A stretch of DNA of 64,000 nt from Blastococcus sp. CT_GayMR16 (GCF_004570875.1 NZ_SPQK01000019.1:31864-95863), one strand, 5' to 3'; shown: positions 1-9,094, numbered from the stretch's first letter. A program made the numbers and translations. Notes: generated from the letters alone by a model not told the origin.

Positions 1-2
1 CT

Positions 3-965
3 CTGGCAGTGGCCTGGTTCGTCGGCCCGCGGGGAGCGACCGCGGACCAGCTGGCCATGCAGCACCTGATCCGCGACGTCGACCGGCACCTACCCACCGC
101 CCTGACGGGGTATCGGACCGGAGGCGGCGTGTTCCACTCGACCACCGTGGTCGTCGCAGCGCCCGAGGACCGCATCGAGGTCTCCCTCCGTCCGGAGATC
201 GCCGCCTCCGGAACCGTCACGCGACAGTTCGAGGACGTGCCCCCGCGGGAAGGCGTGGCGGTCGTCTTCGACACGCACGCCGCGATCGGTGATCCGACTC
301 TGCATTACCGGGTCCTCCGGAACGGCGCCTACGTCACCCTCCGACCGGACAGCGAGGTCGACTCCGTTCCTCCGCTCGATCGAGACCCCACGGCGGAGGT
401 TCCCGTGGAGCGGCTTCGCGACGCACCGTCGGGGCACCCCGGCGACTCGGCGGCACCCACGATCATCGCGGACCTGCTCGCCGGCACCGGCCTGCCGCCC
501 GACCAGCTCGTGGCGACCGTCCTCTGGGCCGGTGACCTGCCCAGCGTGATAAGCGAAACGGCCCGAGCCACGGTGATGGCCGTGCGGCTCCCCTCCGGCG
601 CCATCTACGTCGACGGGGTCCTCGGACTGGACGGGGGCGCGGGACCGTTCGCAGTCCACTGCGGTTCCGAGCTCCGAGCCGCCACACCTGTCGAGCGGCT
701 GGTCGTGGTGCTGCACTGCTCGTCCGTGCCGCCGTCGGACCCGCCGGACGCCGGTGAGCGGCTCATCGTCCTCGGCCCACCGGAGGCGACCACGGCACGG
801 CTGCTGGACGCACAAGGTCAGGTGCTCGGCAGCAACCCGATGGTGGACGGCGTGGCCGTCGTGCCGATGCCGGACAACCTCGCCACCGTCGAGGTCCTCG
901 GGGCCGGCGGCGACACCCTCGACGCACGCGCACCCATGGGTGTCGCGGACCTCACCGGCGACTGA
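3..965 (+). CDS. Hypothetical protein, 5'-truncated by the window edge
   Basis: I do not recognise this family. The frame is open from the first bases of the window; a GTG at position 9 could be a start, but the frame continues upstream of it, so the true start probably lies outside. The first visible residues (LAVAWFVGPRGA) could be the end of a membrane segment. The rest, about 315 residues, is soluble-looking, rich in Val, Asp and Pro, with two Cys in the second half (VHCGSE and LHCSS). It ends 41 bases before the stop of nirD, which is convergent. No signal peptide or catalytic motif is evident. Confidence 0.6.
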   Translation: MAVAWFVGPRGATADQLAMQHLIRDVDRHLPTALTGYRTGGGVFHSTTVVVAAPEDRIEVSLRPEIAASGTVTRQFEDVPPREGVAVVFDTHAAIGDPTLHYRVLRNGAYVTLRPDSEVDSVPPLDRDPTAEVPVERLRDAPSGHPGDSAAPTIIADLLAGTGLPPDQLVATVLWAGDLPSVISETARATVMAVRLPSGAIYVDGVLGLDGGAGPFAVHCGSELRAATPVERLVVVLHCSSVPPSDPPDAGERLIVLGPPEATTARLLDAQGQVLGSNPMVDGVAVVPMPDNLATVEVLGAGGDTLDARAPMGVADLTGD

Positions 966-1006
966 CCCGCACCGCCGCCGTCCGGACGTTGCGCGCCCAA
1001 AGTCCG

Positions 1007-1357
1007 TCAGACCTCGACGACGAGGTAGCCGTCCCGCTCGCGCACGGGGTACATCCGTATCGGGCTGCCGCCGTTGGTCGAGGCACCGTCGGACCACCGA
1101 TAGGCGTACTGGTGCAGCGGGCAGACCAGCACGTTGACGTCGGACAGGCCGTCGGCCAGCGGCCCGCCGGCGTGCGGGCAGGCCGCCTGCGTGGCGTGCA
1201 GCGAGCCGTTCCGCAGCCGGAACACCGCCACCTGCTCACCGGCCACGACGAAGGTCCGGCCCTCCCCCATCGGGACGTCGTCCACCATGCCGACGGTGTG
1301 GGCCTTCGGGCCGGCCGCGGTCGCGGGGGCGGCGGTGGTCACGTCGGTGATGCTCAT
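1007..1357 (-). CDS. nirD: Nitrite reductase (NADH) small subunit
   Basis: The protein has 116 residues, with a Rieske-type [2Fe-2S] fold. The ligand motifs are visible as CPHAGG and CPLHQY about 19 residues apart, matching the CxH...CxxH pattern. NirD partners the siroheme subunit NirB in NADH-dependent reduction of nitrite to ammonium in the cytoplasm. Its ATG overlaps the nirB stop (ATGA), so the two are translationally coupled. It is the last gene of the leftward nasC-nirB-nirD operon. Confidence 0.93.
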   Translation of the reverse strand: MSITDVTTAAPATAAGPKAHTVGMVDDVPMGEGRTFVVAGEQVAVFRLRNGSLHATQAACPHAGGPLADGLSDVNVLVCPLHQYAYRWSDGASTNGGSPIRMYPVRERDGYLVVEV

Positions 1358-3900
1358 CGGACCGGCACCTTCGGGAGAGCGATCAGCGGCAGGGACGGCC
1401 GGAACTGGCCGGCAGTGGCCGGCTCCTTCGCGTCCTGGCCCCACGGGTCGGTGTAGGCGTCGATCGAGCGCTGGATGCCCTCGTCGAGGTCGGCGACGAT
1501 GCCCTCGCTGTCCTCCAGGAGCACCTGCTGGATCTTCTCCAGGCCGAGGCGGGGGACGAAGTCGTACGTGCGCTCCAGCCAGTTGGCGTTCTCCCGGTAG
1601 TACTGCATGAAGCGCCCGGTGAGCGTGAGCACCTCCTCCGTCGAGGAGACCGTGGCCAGCAGGTCGCCCTTGCGCACCGACGCCCCGGCCGCCCCGCCGA
1701 CGTAGACCTCCCACCTGCCGTTGCCGATGGCCACGACCCCGACGTCCTTCACGTAGGCCTCGGCGCAGTTGCGCGGGCACCCCACCACGGCGAGCTTCAT
1801 CTTCGCGGGACTCTCGATGCCCTGGAACCTGGTCTCGAGGTCGATGCCGAGCTGCGTGGAATCCCCCAGCCCGAACCGGCAGAAGTCGGACCCGACGCAG
1901 GTCTTCACCGTGCGGAAGCTCTTGCCGTAGGCGTACCCCGACGGCATCCCGAGGTCGTCCCACATGGCCGGCAGGTCCTCCTTGCGGACGCCGAGCAGGT
2001 CGATCCGCTGGCCGCCGGTGATCTTCACCATCGGCACCTCGTACTTCTCGGCGACGTCGGCGATCTTGCGCAGTTGCGCCGGCGTCGTCACGCCGCCCTT
2101 CATCTGCGGGACGACGGAGAAGGTGCCGTCGCGCTGGATGTTGGCGTGGACGCGGTCGTTGATGAACTCGCCGTCCTTCTCGGGGATGACGTCGTGGCCC
2201 CAGAGCATCTTCAGCAGCGACGTCAGGCCCATCTTCGACTTGGCGTCGTCCTGACCGCCCGGGGCGAGGGCCGCGAAGACGGCGGAGACGCTGCGCAGGT
2301 CCTGCTCGCGGATGGCGGCCATGAGCTCCGGCTTGGCCATCGGGATGCCGGGCACGTACCAGGACGCCGACGGGTCCTCGACCAGTTCCCCGTCGGCCGC
2401 CCACTCGACGATCTGCTTGACCAGCGACTTGCAGGAGCCGCAGCCTTTGCCGGCCCGCGTGCGGTCCATGACCTCGCCGACGCTGCCGCAGCCCCCGGCG
2501 ACCGCGCCGCAGATGTCGCCCTTCGACACCCCGTTGCAGTTGCAGACCTGCGAGTCGGCGGGCATCTCGGCGACGCCGACCTCCTCGGCGCCGTCGGAGA
2601 GGTCGACCAGCAACCGGATGCGCTCCTCCGGCAGCGGCGCGCCGCGGTCGAAGGCCTGCGTCAGGAAGGCGACCTTCCGGGTGTCGCCGAGCAGGGTCGC
2701 GCCGACCAGCTTGTCGTCCCGGATCACCACCGAGAGGTGCACGCCGCGCTTGGGCTCGGAGATCACCAGGAACTCGTCGTCGTCCCGTTCCGGGGTGTTG
2801 ATGCCCATGACTGCGACGTCGACGCCGGCCACCTTGAGTTTCGTCGCCGTCCGGCTGCCGTGGTACTCGGCCGTGGGGTCAGTGCCGGTGAGCACGTCGG
2901 CAAGGACGACGGCGTGCTCCCAGGCGGGCGCGACCAGGCCGTAGACCTCGCCGCGGTGCTGGGCGCACTCGCCGATCGCGTAGATGTCGGGATCGTCGGT
3001 GCGCAGCTGGTCGTCGACGACGATGCCCCGCTCCACCTCCAGCCCCGATCGGACGCCGATGTCGGTGTTCGGCCGCACGCCGGCAGCGACGACGAGCAGG
3101 TCGGCCTCGAGCTGCCGGCCGTCGGCCAGGCCCACGCCGCGCACGCGGTCGCCGCCGATCACCTCGGTGGCGAAGACGTCCAGGTGGACGGCGATGCCGA
3201 GGGACTCGACGCTCTTCTTGAGGATCGCCCCCGCCTCGGCGTCCAGCTGCACGTTCATCAGGTACGGCGCGGCATGCACCAGCTCGACCTGCAGGCCGTG
3301 ACCCTGCAGGGCCCGCGCGGCCTCGAGGCCGAGGAGTCCGCCGCCCATCACGACCGCGCGCCGGCAGGAGCCCGTCGCTGCCAGCATCGCCCGCGTCTCG
3401 TCGATGGTCCGGAAGCCGTAGACGCCCGGCAGCAGGCCGCCGTCGTCGGCGCGGACGCCCTTCATCGGCGGGACGAAGGAGTAGCTGCCGGTGGCGAGCA
3501 CCAGGTGGTCGTAGGGGGTCGCGGTGCCGTCGGCGGCGTAGACGAGCTTCGCCGCGGTGTCGATCCGGTCGGCGCGGACGCCGGCCCGCAGGCTCACGCC
3601 GTTGTCGGCGTACCAGTCGTGGCTGTTGAGGACGATGTCGTCCTCGTGCTCCTCGCCGGCCAGCACCGGCGACAGCATGATCCGGTTGTAGTTGCCGTGC
3701 GGCTCGTCGCCGAAGACGGTGATCCGGAACTGCTCGCCTCCCCCGCGCTCCAGCACCTCTTCGACGAAGCGGGCCCCGGCCATGCCGTTGCCGACCACGA
3801 CGAGGCGGGACCGGGTGTCGAACTCGTCGTCCCCCAGGCTGATGGCCGTGAGGCCTTCGGGGCGGCCACCGAGGACTGGGTGGGTCCCGACCATGGTCAT
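1354..3900 (-). CDS. nirB: Nitrite reductase (NADH) large subunit
   Basis: The 848-residue product has the usual domain order. An FAD/NAD(P)-binding domain comes first (GNGMAG near residue 38, ATGSYSF further on). A BFD-like [2Fe-2S] region near residue 450 carries CNCNG and CGSCK. The C-terminal sulfite/nitrite reductase domain has siroheme-[4Fe-4S] ligands CVGSDFC near 667 and CPRNC near 708. It reduces nitrite to ammonium with NADH in the cytoplasm. The ATG at 3900 overlaps the nasC stop (ATGA) and the stop overlaps nirD, so all three are coupled. A second in-frame ATG lies two codons downstream. Confidence 0.95.
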   Translation of the reverse strand: MTMVGTHPVLGGRPEGLTAISLGDDEFDTRSRLVVVGNGMAGARFVEEVLERGGGEQFRITVFGDEPHGNYNRIMLSPVLAGEEHEDDIVLNSHDWYADNGVSLRAGVRADRIDTAAKLVYAADGTATPYDHLVLATGSYSFVPPMKGVRADDGGLLPGVYGFRTIDETRAMLAATGSCRRAVVMGGGLLGLEAARALQGHGLQVELVHAAPYLMNVQLDAEAGAILKKSVESLGIAVHLDVFATEVIGGDRVRGVGLADGRQLEADLLVVAAGVRPNTDIGVRSGLEVERGIVVDDQLRTDDPDIYAIGECAQHRGEVYGLVAPAWEHAVVLADVLTGTDPTAEYHGSRTATKLKVAGVDVAVMGINTPERDDDEFLVISEPKRGVHLSVVIRDDKLVGATLLGDTRKVAFLTQAFDRGAPLPEERIRLLVDLSDGAEEVGVAEMPADSQVCNCNGVSKGDICGAVAGGCGSVGEVMDRTRAGKGCGSCKSLVKQIVEWAADGELVEDPSASWYVPGIPMAKPELMAAIREQDLRSVSAVFAALAPGGQDDAKSKMGLTSLLKMLWGHDVIPEKDGEFINDRVHANIQRDGTFSVVPQMKGGVTTPAQLRKIADVAEKYEVPMVKITGGQRIDLLGVRKEDLPAMWDDLGMPSGYAYGKSFRTVKTCVGSDFCRFGLGDSTQLGIDLETRFQGIESPAKMKLAVVGCPRNCAEAYVKDVGVVAIGNGRWEVYVGGAAGASVRKGDLLATVSSTEEVLTLTGRFMQYYRENANWLERTYDFVPRLGLEKIQQVLLEDSEGIVADLDEGIQRSIDAYTDPWGQDAKEPATAGQFRPSLPLIALPKVPVR

Positions 3901-6485
3901 ACCTCCACCAGCCCGAGGTCGATCACGATCTCGCCGGTGACGCCCTCGGGCGCGGCGGCGTGCAGCTCCACCACGGTGCCGCCGGTCAGGTCCTCGACCA
4001 CCCGGAGCGGGACGTGGACGTCGCTCTTGGCGCCGATCGGGAACCAGCGCATCGGCTCGCCGTCGCGCAGCAGCAGGACGTAGATCAGTTCGCCGGTGGA
4101 GTTGCCGCCGCGGAAGTACAGCGCCTGGGCCGACAGGCCGTTCGGCACCGTGTACTTCAGGGCCGGGTCGATCGGGCCGGGCTTGGACAGGCCCTCCCCG
4201 GTGATCGGAAAGACGCCTTGCAGGAACCGTGGGCTGCTCTTCACGAGGGTGCTCCTCTTCCGGGACGGGCTGCGGGGTTCGGGGGCGGTCGGTTGCTGGT
4301 GTGCCGTCGGCTGGGGCTGGGTGGCGGCGGCGGGCGGGGCGATCAGTTCGGCGGGCCCGTCGACGCGGGCGACGGCGACCGCGCAGACCTTGAAGGCGGG
4401 CATCTTGCTGACCGGGTCCAGCGCGTCGGCGTCGGTCAGCGCGTTGGCGCTCGAACCGCCACCCCAGTGGAACGGGGCGAAGACGACGTCGGGCCGGATG
4501 GCGTCGGTGATCAGCGCGTGGAATCGGGCCCGGCCGCGGCGGGTGGTCAGCTCGACGACGTCGTCGGCGCCGATGCCCAGCCGACGGGCGAGGTCGGGGT
4601 GCATCTCCGCCCTGGCAGTGGGCGCGACCAGCTGGAGGCTGCGGGTGCGCCGGGTCTGGGTGCCCGACTGGTACTGGGCGAGGATCCGGCCGGTGGTGAG
4701 CACGTACGGGTAGTCGGCGTCGGGTCGCTCGTGGACGTCGACGTGCTCGACGCGGAGGAACCGGGCCCGGCCGTCGGGGGTGGCGAATCGGTCGGCGAAC
4801 AGCCGCGGCGTCCCGGGGTGGTCGGTCGACGGGCACGGCCAGAAGACGCCCTGCTCGTCGTCGATCCGTCGGTAGCTGATGCCGGAATAGTCGGCGGCAC
4901 CCCCGGCACTGGCCCGGCGGAGCTCCTCGAAGACGGTCTCGGCGTCGCCGCTGAAGTGCTTCCCGGCACCCAGCCGCTCGGCGAGCGTCGCCAGGAGCTG
5001 AAGGTCGTCGGGGACGGCCGCCGGCGGGTCCAGCGCACGCCGGCGGCGGATGACCCGGCCCTCGACGTTGGTCATCGTGCCGTCCTCCTCCGCCCACATG
5101 GCGCTGGGCAGGACGACGTCGGCGAGCTCGGCGGTCTCGGAGAGGAAGAAGTCGCTGACGGCGAGGAAGTCCAGATCGCCGAGCCGGCTGATCACCCGGC
5201 GGGCGTCCGGCGCGCTCACCGCCACGTTGGAGGCCAGCACCAGCAGGGTTCGGACGCCCCCGTCAGTGCCGAGGGCGTCGAGCAGTTCGAAGGCCGACTT
5301 CCCCGGCATGGGCAGGTCGTCGGGGTCGATCCCCCAGACCGCGGCGACGTGCGCGCGGGCCGCGGGGTCCTTCAGCGAACGGTAGCCGGGCAGCTGGTCG
5401 GCCTTCTGCCCGTGCTCGCGACCGCCCTGGCCGTTGCCCTGCCCGGTGACCGTGCCCCAGCCGCTGCCGGGACGGCCGGGCAGACCCAGCGCGAGGGCGA
5501 GGTTGATCCAGGCCTGCGCCGTGTCGGTGCCGTTGCGGTGCTGCTCCGCGCCGCGGGCGGTGAGGATGATCGCCTTCTCGGCGCGGGCCAGGGCGAACAC
5601 GGTGCGCCGCTGAGCCTCGACGGGTACGCCGGTCAGCCGCTCCACCCGGTCCGGCCAGTAGGCGCCGACCCCGGCGCGGACGTCGTCGAAGCCGGTGGTC
5701 CGCTCCCCGACGTACTCCTCGTCGACCAGCCCTTCGGACAGGGCGATGTGCAGCAGGCCGTTCGCCAGCGCGAGGTCGGTACCCGGCAGCGGCTGCAGGT
5801 GCAGGGCGGCGTTGCGGGCGGTGGCGGTGCGCCGCGGGTCGACGACGAAGTGCTGGGCGCCCTTCTCCCGGCCGGTGTCGAAGTACTGCATCGCCGGCGG
5901 CATCGTGTCGGCCGGGTTGCTGCCCACGAGGACGACGACGTCGGCCTCGGCGATGTCGCTCAGCGGGAACGGCATGCCGCGGTCGAGGCCGAACGCGCGG
6001 TTCGCCGCCCCTGCCGCCGAGGACATGCAGAACCGGCCGTTGTAGTCGATGGCGCTGGTGCGCAGGGCGACGCGGGCGAACTTTCCGAACTGGTAGGCCT
6101 GCTCGTTGGTCAGCGACCCCCCGCCGAAGCAGCCGACCGCGTCGCGTCCGTGCGTGGCCTGGGTGCGCCCGATCGCCGCGACCAGTTGGCCGAGGGCGTC
6201 GTCCCAGGTGGTCTCGACGAGCGGGCTGGTGCGGTCGCCGGGCGTCGCGCGGACCAGCGGACGCAGCAACCGCTCGGGGTGGTCGAGCAGCTCGGTGGAC
6301 GACCAGCCCTTGGAGCAGAGGCCGCCCTTGTTGGTCGGGAAGTCGGCCGGCACGAGGGTCGCCGGGCGGTCGCCGGCGGTCACGTTCATGCCGCACTGCA
6401 GCGAGCAGTAGGGGCAGTGGGTCAGCGTCGTCCGCGCCGTCCCGAGCCCGCGGGCGGCGGACTGCGGGGAGGCGGCGGCGGGCAT
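3897..6485 (-). CDS. nasC: Assimilatory nitrate reductase catalytic subunit with C-terminal extension
   Basis: This 862-residue molybdopterin oxidoreductase begins with an N-terminal [4Fe-4S] site (CPYCSLQCG...LCSKG, about residues 24-58). It continues with the Mo-bisMGD domains (NGRFCMSSA, VGSNPADTMP, ASNVAVSAPD) and a C-terminal molydopterin dinucleotide-binding domain (TTGRILAQYQSGTQTRR). It reduces nitrate to nitrite, which NirBD then uses. After a Pro/Gln/Thr-rich linker near residues 715-750 there is an extra domain of about 110 residues that I cannot assign and that lacks the Cys pattern of the [2Fe-2S] tail of some NasA proteins. Gene symbols narB or nasA are equally possible. Confidence 0.9.
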   Translation of the reverse strand: MPAAASPQSAARGLGTARTTLTHCPYCSLQCGMNVTAGDRPATLVPADFPTNKGGLCSKGWSSTELLDHPERLLRPLVRATPGDRTSPLVETTWDDALGQLVAAIGRTQATHGRDAVGCFGGGSLTNEQAYQFGKFARVALRTSAIDYNGRFCMSSAAGAANRAFGLDRGMPFPLSDIAEADVVVLVGSNPADTMPPAMQYFDTGREKGAQHFVVDPRRTATARNAALHLQPLPGTDLALANGLLHIALSEGLVDEEYVGERTTGFDDVRAGVGAYWPDRVERLTGVPVEAQRRTVFALARAEKAIILTARGAEQHRNGTDTAQAWINLALALGLPGRPGSGWGTVTGQGNGQGGREHGQKADQLPGYRSLKDPAARAHVAAVWGIDPDDLPMPGKSAFELLDALGTDGGVRTLLVLASNVAVSAPDARRVISRLGDLDFLAVSDFFLSETAELADVVLPSAMWAEEDGTMTNVEGRVIRRRRALDPPAAVPDDLQLLATLAERLGAGKHFSGDAETVFEELRRASAGGAADYSGISYRRIDDEQGVFWPCPSTDHPGTPRLFADRFATPDGRARFLRVEHVDVHERPDADYPYVLTTGRILAQYQSGTQTRRTRSLQLVAPTARAEMHPDLARRLGIGADDVVELTTRRGRARFHALITDAIRPDVVFAPFHWGGGSSANALTDADALDPVSKMPAFKVCAVAVARVDGPAELIAPPAAATQPQPTAHQQPTAPEPRSPSRKRSTLVKSSPRFLQGVFPITGEGLSKPGPIDPALKYTVPNGLSAQALYFRGGNSTGELIYVLLLRDGEPMRWFPIGAKSDVHVPLRVVEDLTGGTVVELHAAAPEGVTGEIVIDLGLVEV

Positions 6486-6639
6486 GCGTCGAGGGTCTGT
6501 CGCTGTCGTTTCCGCATCGCCACCCTGGCGTCAACGCTGCGTTCCGTCGTCCTCACAAGAGGGCACCCGACGATGTGCAGACACCTCCGCGCAGTATGTG
6601 AACGACGTGAGCGGGGCTGCCGTACCGAAGGAGTGGGCC

Positions 6640-7434
6640 ATGACTGCACCGGACGAGGACGCCGACCCCGACAGCCCCGAAGGCCGCGGTGGGGCCGCCA
6701 GCGTGATCCCGGCCGCGCCGGCCGGCTCGGGTCGCAGCGGCCTGGACCGACGGCGGATCCTGGGCGCAGCCATCGAGTTCATCGACGGGCAGGGCCTCAA
6801 TGCCCTGACCATGCGCCGGCTCGGCGCCTACCTCGGCGTCGAGGGAATGGCCCTCTACCGGTACGTGCCCGGTCGGGAGAACCTCCTGGACGGCGTGGTC
6901 GAGTCCGTCATCGACGAGCTCTATGGCGATCCCGACGTCCACCTGGCCGCCTCCCACGGCTGGCAGGACTATCTCCAGCGCCTGGCGCACGGGGTGCGCA
7001 GGATCGCCCTCGCCCATCCCGAGGTCTTCCCTCTCGTGGCCACCCGCCCGCCCGCGGCACCGTGGGTCCGGCCGCCGCTGCGCAGCCTCCGCTGGGTGGA
7101 GTCGTTCCTCGACGCCCTGATCGACACCGGATTCACCGAGGAGTCCGCCGTCGCGGCGTACCGGGCCTACTCCAGCTTCCTGCTCGGCCATCTCCTGCTC
7201 GAGGTGTCGCAGAAGGGCGTGAAGATCAGCCCCGAGGACCACCCGGAGGGGGTGCCGGAGGCAGCGGCGGACACCGACCTCAGCGAGTACCCGACGGTCG
7301 TCCGCCTGGAGCCGCTGCTCTCCCTGGACGAGTCGGCGGCCGAGTTCGAGGAGGCGCTGGAGAACCTCCTCGGCCGGCTGGAGGTCGTCCTCCGGGAAGG
7401 CCGCACGCCCCGCCGCGGTGACCGGCGCACCTGA
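6640..7434 (+). CDS. TetR family transcriptional regulator, TetR_C-type
   Basis: The protein has 264 residues. An N-terminal Pro/Ala-rich tail is followed by a TetR helix-turn-helix at about residues 30-80 (LDRRRILGAAIEFI ... MRRLGAYLGVEGMALYRYV) and a long helical ligand domain of the tetracycline-repressor C-terminal type. The ATG at 6640 was chosen because AAGGAG lies six bases upstream at 6628-6633. An earlier in-frame ATG at 6484 lacks such support and would overlap nasC. It is divergent from the nitrate operon, so it may regulate that operon or itself, but the 154-base gap shows no convincing palindrome. Confidence 0.88.
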   Translation: MTAPDEDADPDSPEGRGGAASVIPAAPAGSGRSGLDRRRILGAAIEFIDGQGLNALTMRRLGAYLGVEGMALYRYVPGRENLLDGVVESVIDELYGDPDVHLAASHGWQDYLQRLAHGVRRIALAHPEVFPLVATRPPAAPWVRPPLRSLRWVESFLDALIDTGFTEESAVAAYRAYSSFLLGHLLLEVSQKGVKISPEDHPEGVPEAAADTDLSEYPTVVRLEPLLSLDESAAEFEEALENLLGRLEVVLREGRTPRRGDRRT

Positions 7435-7458
7435 CCGGCACGCCACGCGGGCGGTTCC

Positions 7459-7483
7459 GTTTACAACGTAAAGCTCCGGGCAT
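7459..7483 (+). promoter_or_regulatory. Sigma-B/SigF-like promoter with embedded palindrome
   Basis: GTTT at 7459-7462 and GGGCAT at 7478-7483 are 15 bases apart, matching the actinobacterial general-stress pattern GTTT-N14/17-GGGTAT. The -35 part is also a perfect inverted repeat, TTTAC-AAC-GTAAA. The predicted leader is about 70 bases before the PRC-barrel gene, a protein class usually stress-induced. A very similar element lies at 63131-63157. Confidence 0.6.
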
Positions 7484-7560
7484 GGTCCCTGGCGACCTTC
7501 GGTCGGCGGCACGCGCCGCGAAGGCCCCCCGACCGTTCAGCCATACCCACGAGGAGCGCA

Positions 7561-8322
7561 ATGATCACCGAACAGCAGCTCAGCACAGTCATCGGCAGCA
7601 CCGCCGTCGGCACCGACGGCAAGCTGGGCACCGTCGGCGAGGTGTACCTCGACGACGAGACCGGCCGCCCGGAGTGGGCCACGGTCCGCACCGGCCTCTT
7701 CGGCACCAAGGAGGCGTTCGTCCCCCTGGCGGACGCGGACCTGTCCGGAGCCGACCTCCGCGTCCCGTACGACAAGGACAAGGTCAAGAGCGCTCCGCAC
7801 ATCGAGTCCGAGGGGCACCTCTCCCCCACTGAGGAGGAGGAGCTCTACCGCTACTACGGCATCGGGTCCGCCGGGACCAGCGCCCCGGTCGCCGAGACGA
7901 CGTCCCGTGGCACCGTCGGGCACGACACCTCCGGCCCCACCACCGACGACGCCATGACCCGCTCCGAGGAGCAGCTGCACGTCGGCACCCAGCGCGTCGA
8001 GGCCGGCCGCGCCCGGCTGCGCAAGTACGTCGTCACCGAGAACGTGACGCAGACCGTCCCGGTCTCCCACGAGGAGGTCCGGCTGGAGCGCGAGCCGATC
8101 ACCGACGCCAACGTCGGGGACGCCCTCGCCGGCCCGGCCATCTCCGAGGAGGAGCACGAGGTCGTCCTGCACGCCGAGCGCCCCGTCGTCGCCAAGGAGG
8201 CCGTGCCGGTCGAGCGCGTGCGCCTGGACACGCAGACGGTGACCGAGCAGCAGACGGTGAACGAGACCGTGCGCAAGGAGCAGATCGAGCTCGACGCCGA
8301 CGCAGACGTCCGCCGCTCCTGA
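7561..8322 (+). CDS. PRC-barrel and DUF2382 (YsnF/AvaK) domain protein
   Basis: The 253-residue product has a PRC-barrel at about residues 5-80 (GSTAVGTDGKLGTVGEVYLDD ... KEAFVPLADA) and a DUF2382 domain at about 140-245 with the typical repeated E-x-V pattern (LRKYVVTENVTQTVPV ... VEREPI-like strands, VVAKEAVPVERVRL). It is cytoplasmic, with no signal peptide or membrane segment. Such proteins are common in desiccation- and radiation-tolerant actinobacteria; their biochemical role is unknown. GAGGAG sits just before the ATG. The promoter upstream looks like a general-stress type, and a strong hairpin follows the stop. Confidence 0.88.
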   Translation: MITEQQLSTVIGSTAVGTDGKLGTVGEVYLDDETGRPEWATVRTGLFGTKEAFVPLADADLSGADLRVPYDKDKVKSAPHIESEGHLSPTEEEELYRYYGIGSAGTSAPVAETTSRGTVGHDTSGPTTDDAMTRSEEQLHVGTQRVEAGRARLRKYVVTENVTQTVPVSHEEVRLEREPITDANVGDALAGPAISEEEHEVVLHAERPVVAKEAVPVERVRLDTQTVTEQQTVNETVRKEQIELDADADVRRS

Positions 8323-8327
8323 TCGTC

Positions 8328-8371
8328 CCGGCGCGGTCGGGCGGGCGACGCGTCCCGCCCGACCGCGCCGG
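8328..8371 (+). terminator. 18-bp perfect hairpin after the PRC-barrel gene
   Basis: The arms at 8328-8345 and 8354-8371 are perfect reverse complements of 18 bp with an 8-base loop (CGACGCGT). It begins six bases after the stop codon. There is no T-run, as is usual in high-GC actinobacteria, so it is called by position and stem strength. Confidence 0.75.
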
Positions 8372-8427
8372 CGCACTCCACATCCCATCCGCCGGGCAGC
8401 GATGTCCGGCGACTCCCGAGGAGCCTC

Positions 8428-9030
8428 ATGTCCACGTTCGACTCCGCCCAGAGCGAGGGTGCCCACTCGACGAAGGGGGCGGCCCGCGACGCGGTCGACG
8501 CCCAGCGATCCCGCTACGGCGGCATCAAGTGGGGAGCGGCCTTCTTCGGCTGGCTCTCCGCGAACGGCCTGGCCGTGCTGCTGGTTGCCCTGCTGAGTGC
8601 CGCCGGCGTGGCCATCGGCCTCACCCAGGGCATTCCCAGCGCCGATGCGGCCACCGATGACGCCACCACGATCGGCGTCGTCGGAGGCATCGTCCTCCTG
8701 GTGATCCTGTTCCTGGCCTACCTCGCCGGCGGCTACGTGGCCGGCCGGATGGCCCGCTTCGACGGTGCCCGGCAGGGGGTCGCCGTCTGGGTGATCGGAC
8801 TGCTCGTCGTCCTGGCGCTCGCGGTGGCCGGTCTGGTGTTCGGCTCGCAGTACAACGTGCTGCAGCAGCTCAACCTCCCCCGCATCCCGATCGACGAGGG
8901 CACCGCGACGACCGGCGGCATCATCGCGCTGGTCGCCGTCCTCCTGGTCACGCTGCTGGGCGCGATCCTCGGCGGCAAGCTCGGGGACCGCTACCACCGC
9001 AAGGTCGACCGCGCCGGCTTCGACGTCTGA
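8428..9030 (+). CDS. Four-helix membrane protein, YrzE/TIGR04086-like
   Basis: The protein has 200 residues. A hydrophilic N-terminus of about 35 residues ends with GIKWGAAFFGW, then about four membrane helices follow (GLAVLLVALLSAAGVAIGL, VVGGIVLLVILFLAYLAGGY, VAVWVIGLLVVLALAVAGL, GGIIALVAVLLVTLLGAIL). It closes with a basic tail (KLGDRYHRKVD). The pattern resembles small actinobacterial inner-membrane proteins of the YrzE/TIGR04086 group; function is unknown. GAGGAG lies at 8418-8423, fitting the ATG. It is flanked by hairpins on both sides and so is probably monocistronic. The adjoining PRC-barrel gene suggests an envelope-stress setting. Confidence 0.78.
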   Translation: MSTFDSAQSEGAHSTKGAARDAVDAQRSRYGGIKWGAAFFGWLSANGLAVLLVALLSAAGVAIGLTQGIPSADAATDDATTIGVVGGIVLLVILFLAYLAGGYVAGRMARFDGARQGVAVWVIGLLVVLALAVAGLVFGSQYNVLQQLNLPRIPIDEGTATTGGIIALVAVLLVTLLGAILGGKLGDRYHRKVDRAGFDV

Positions 9031-9044
9031 CGCAGGACCCCAGC

Positions 9045-9077
9045 ACGGGGGGCCGTCCCTCGGGGGCGGCCCCCCGT
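9045..9077 (+). terminator. 11-bp GC hairpin terminator
   Basis: Arms ACGGGGGGCCG (9045-9055) and CGGCCCCCCGT (9067-9077) pair perfectly with an 11-base loop, starting 14 bases after the stop of the four-helix membrane protein. Confidence 0.75.
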
Positions 9078-9094
9078 CGTGGTCGAATGCCGGG

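Noticed and set aside
2074..4083. Long open frame on the plus strand opposite nirB
   Set aside because: It is antisense to clear nirB motifs and its translation is low-complexity; such frames come from third-position GC bias.
6486..6639. TetR operator between nasC and the TetR gene
   Set aside because: No clear inverted repeat or consensus promoter could be supported.
3960..7421. 1150-codon open frame on the plus strand opposite nasC
   Set aside because: Gly/Arg/Asp-rich mirror of nasC with no domain; the TetR gene lies there in another frame.
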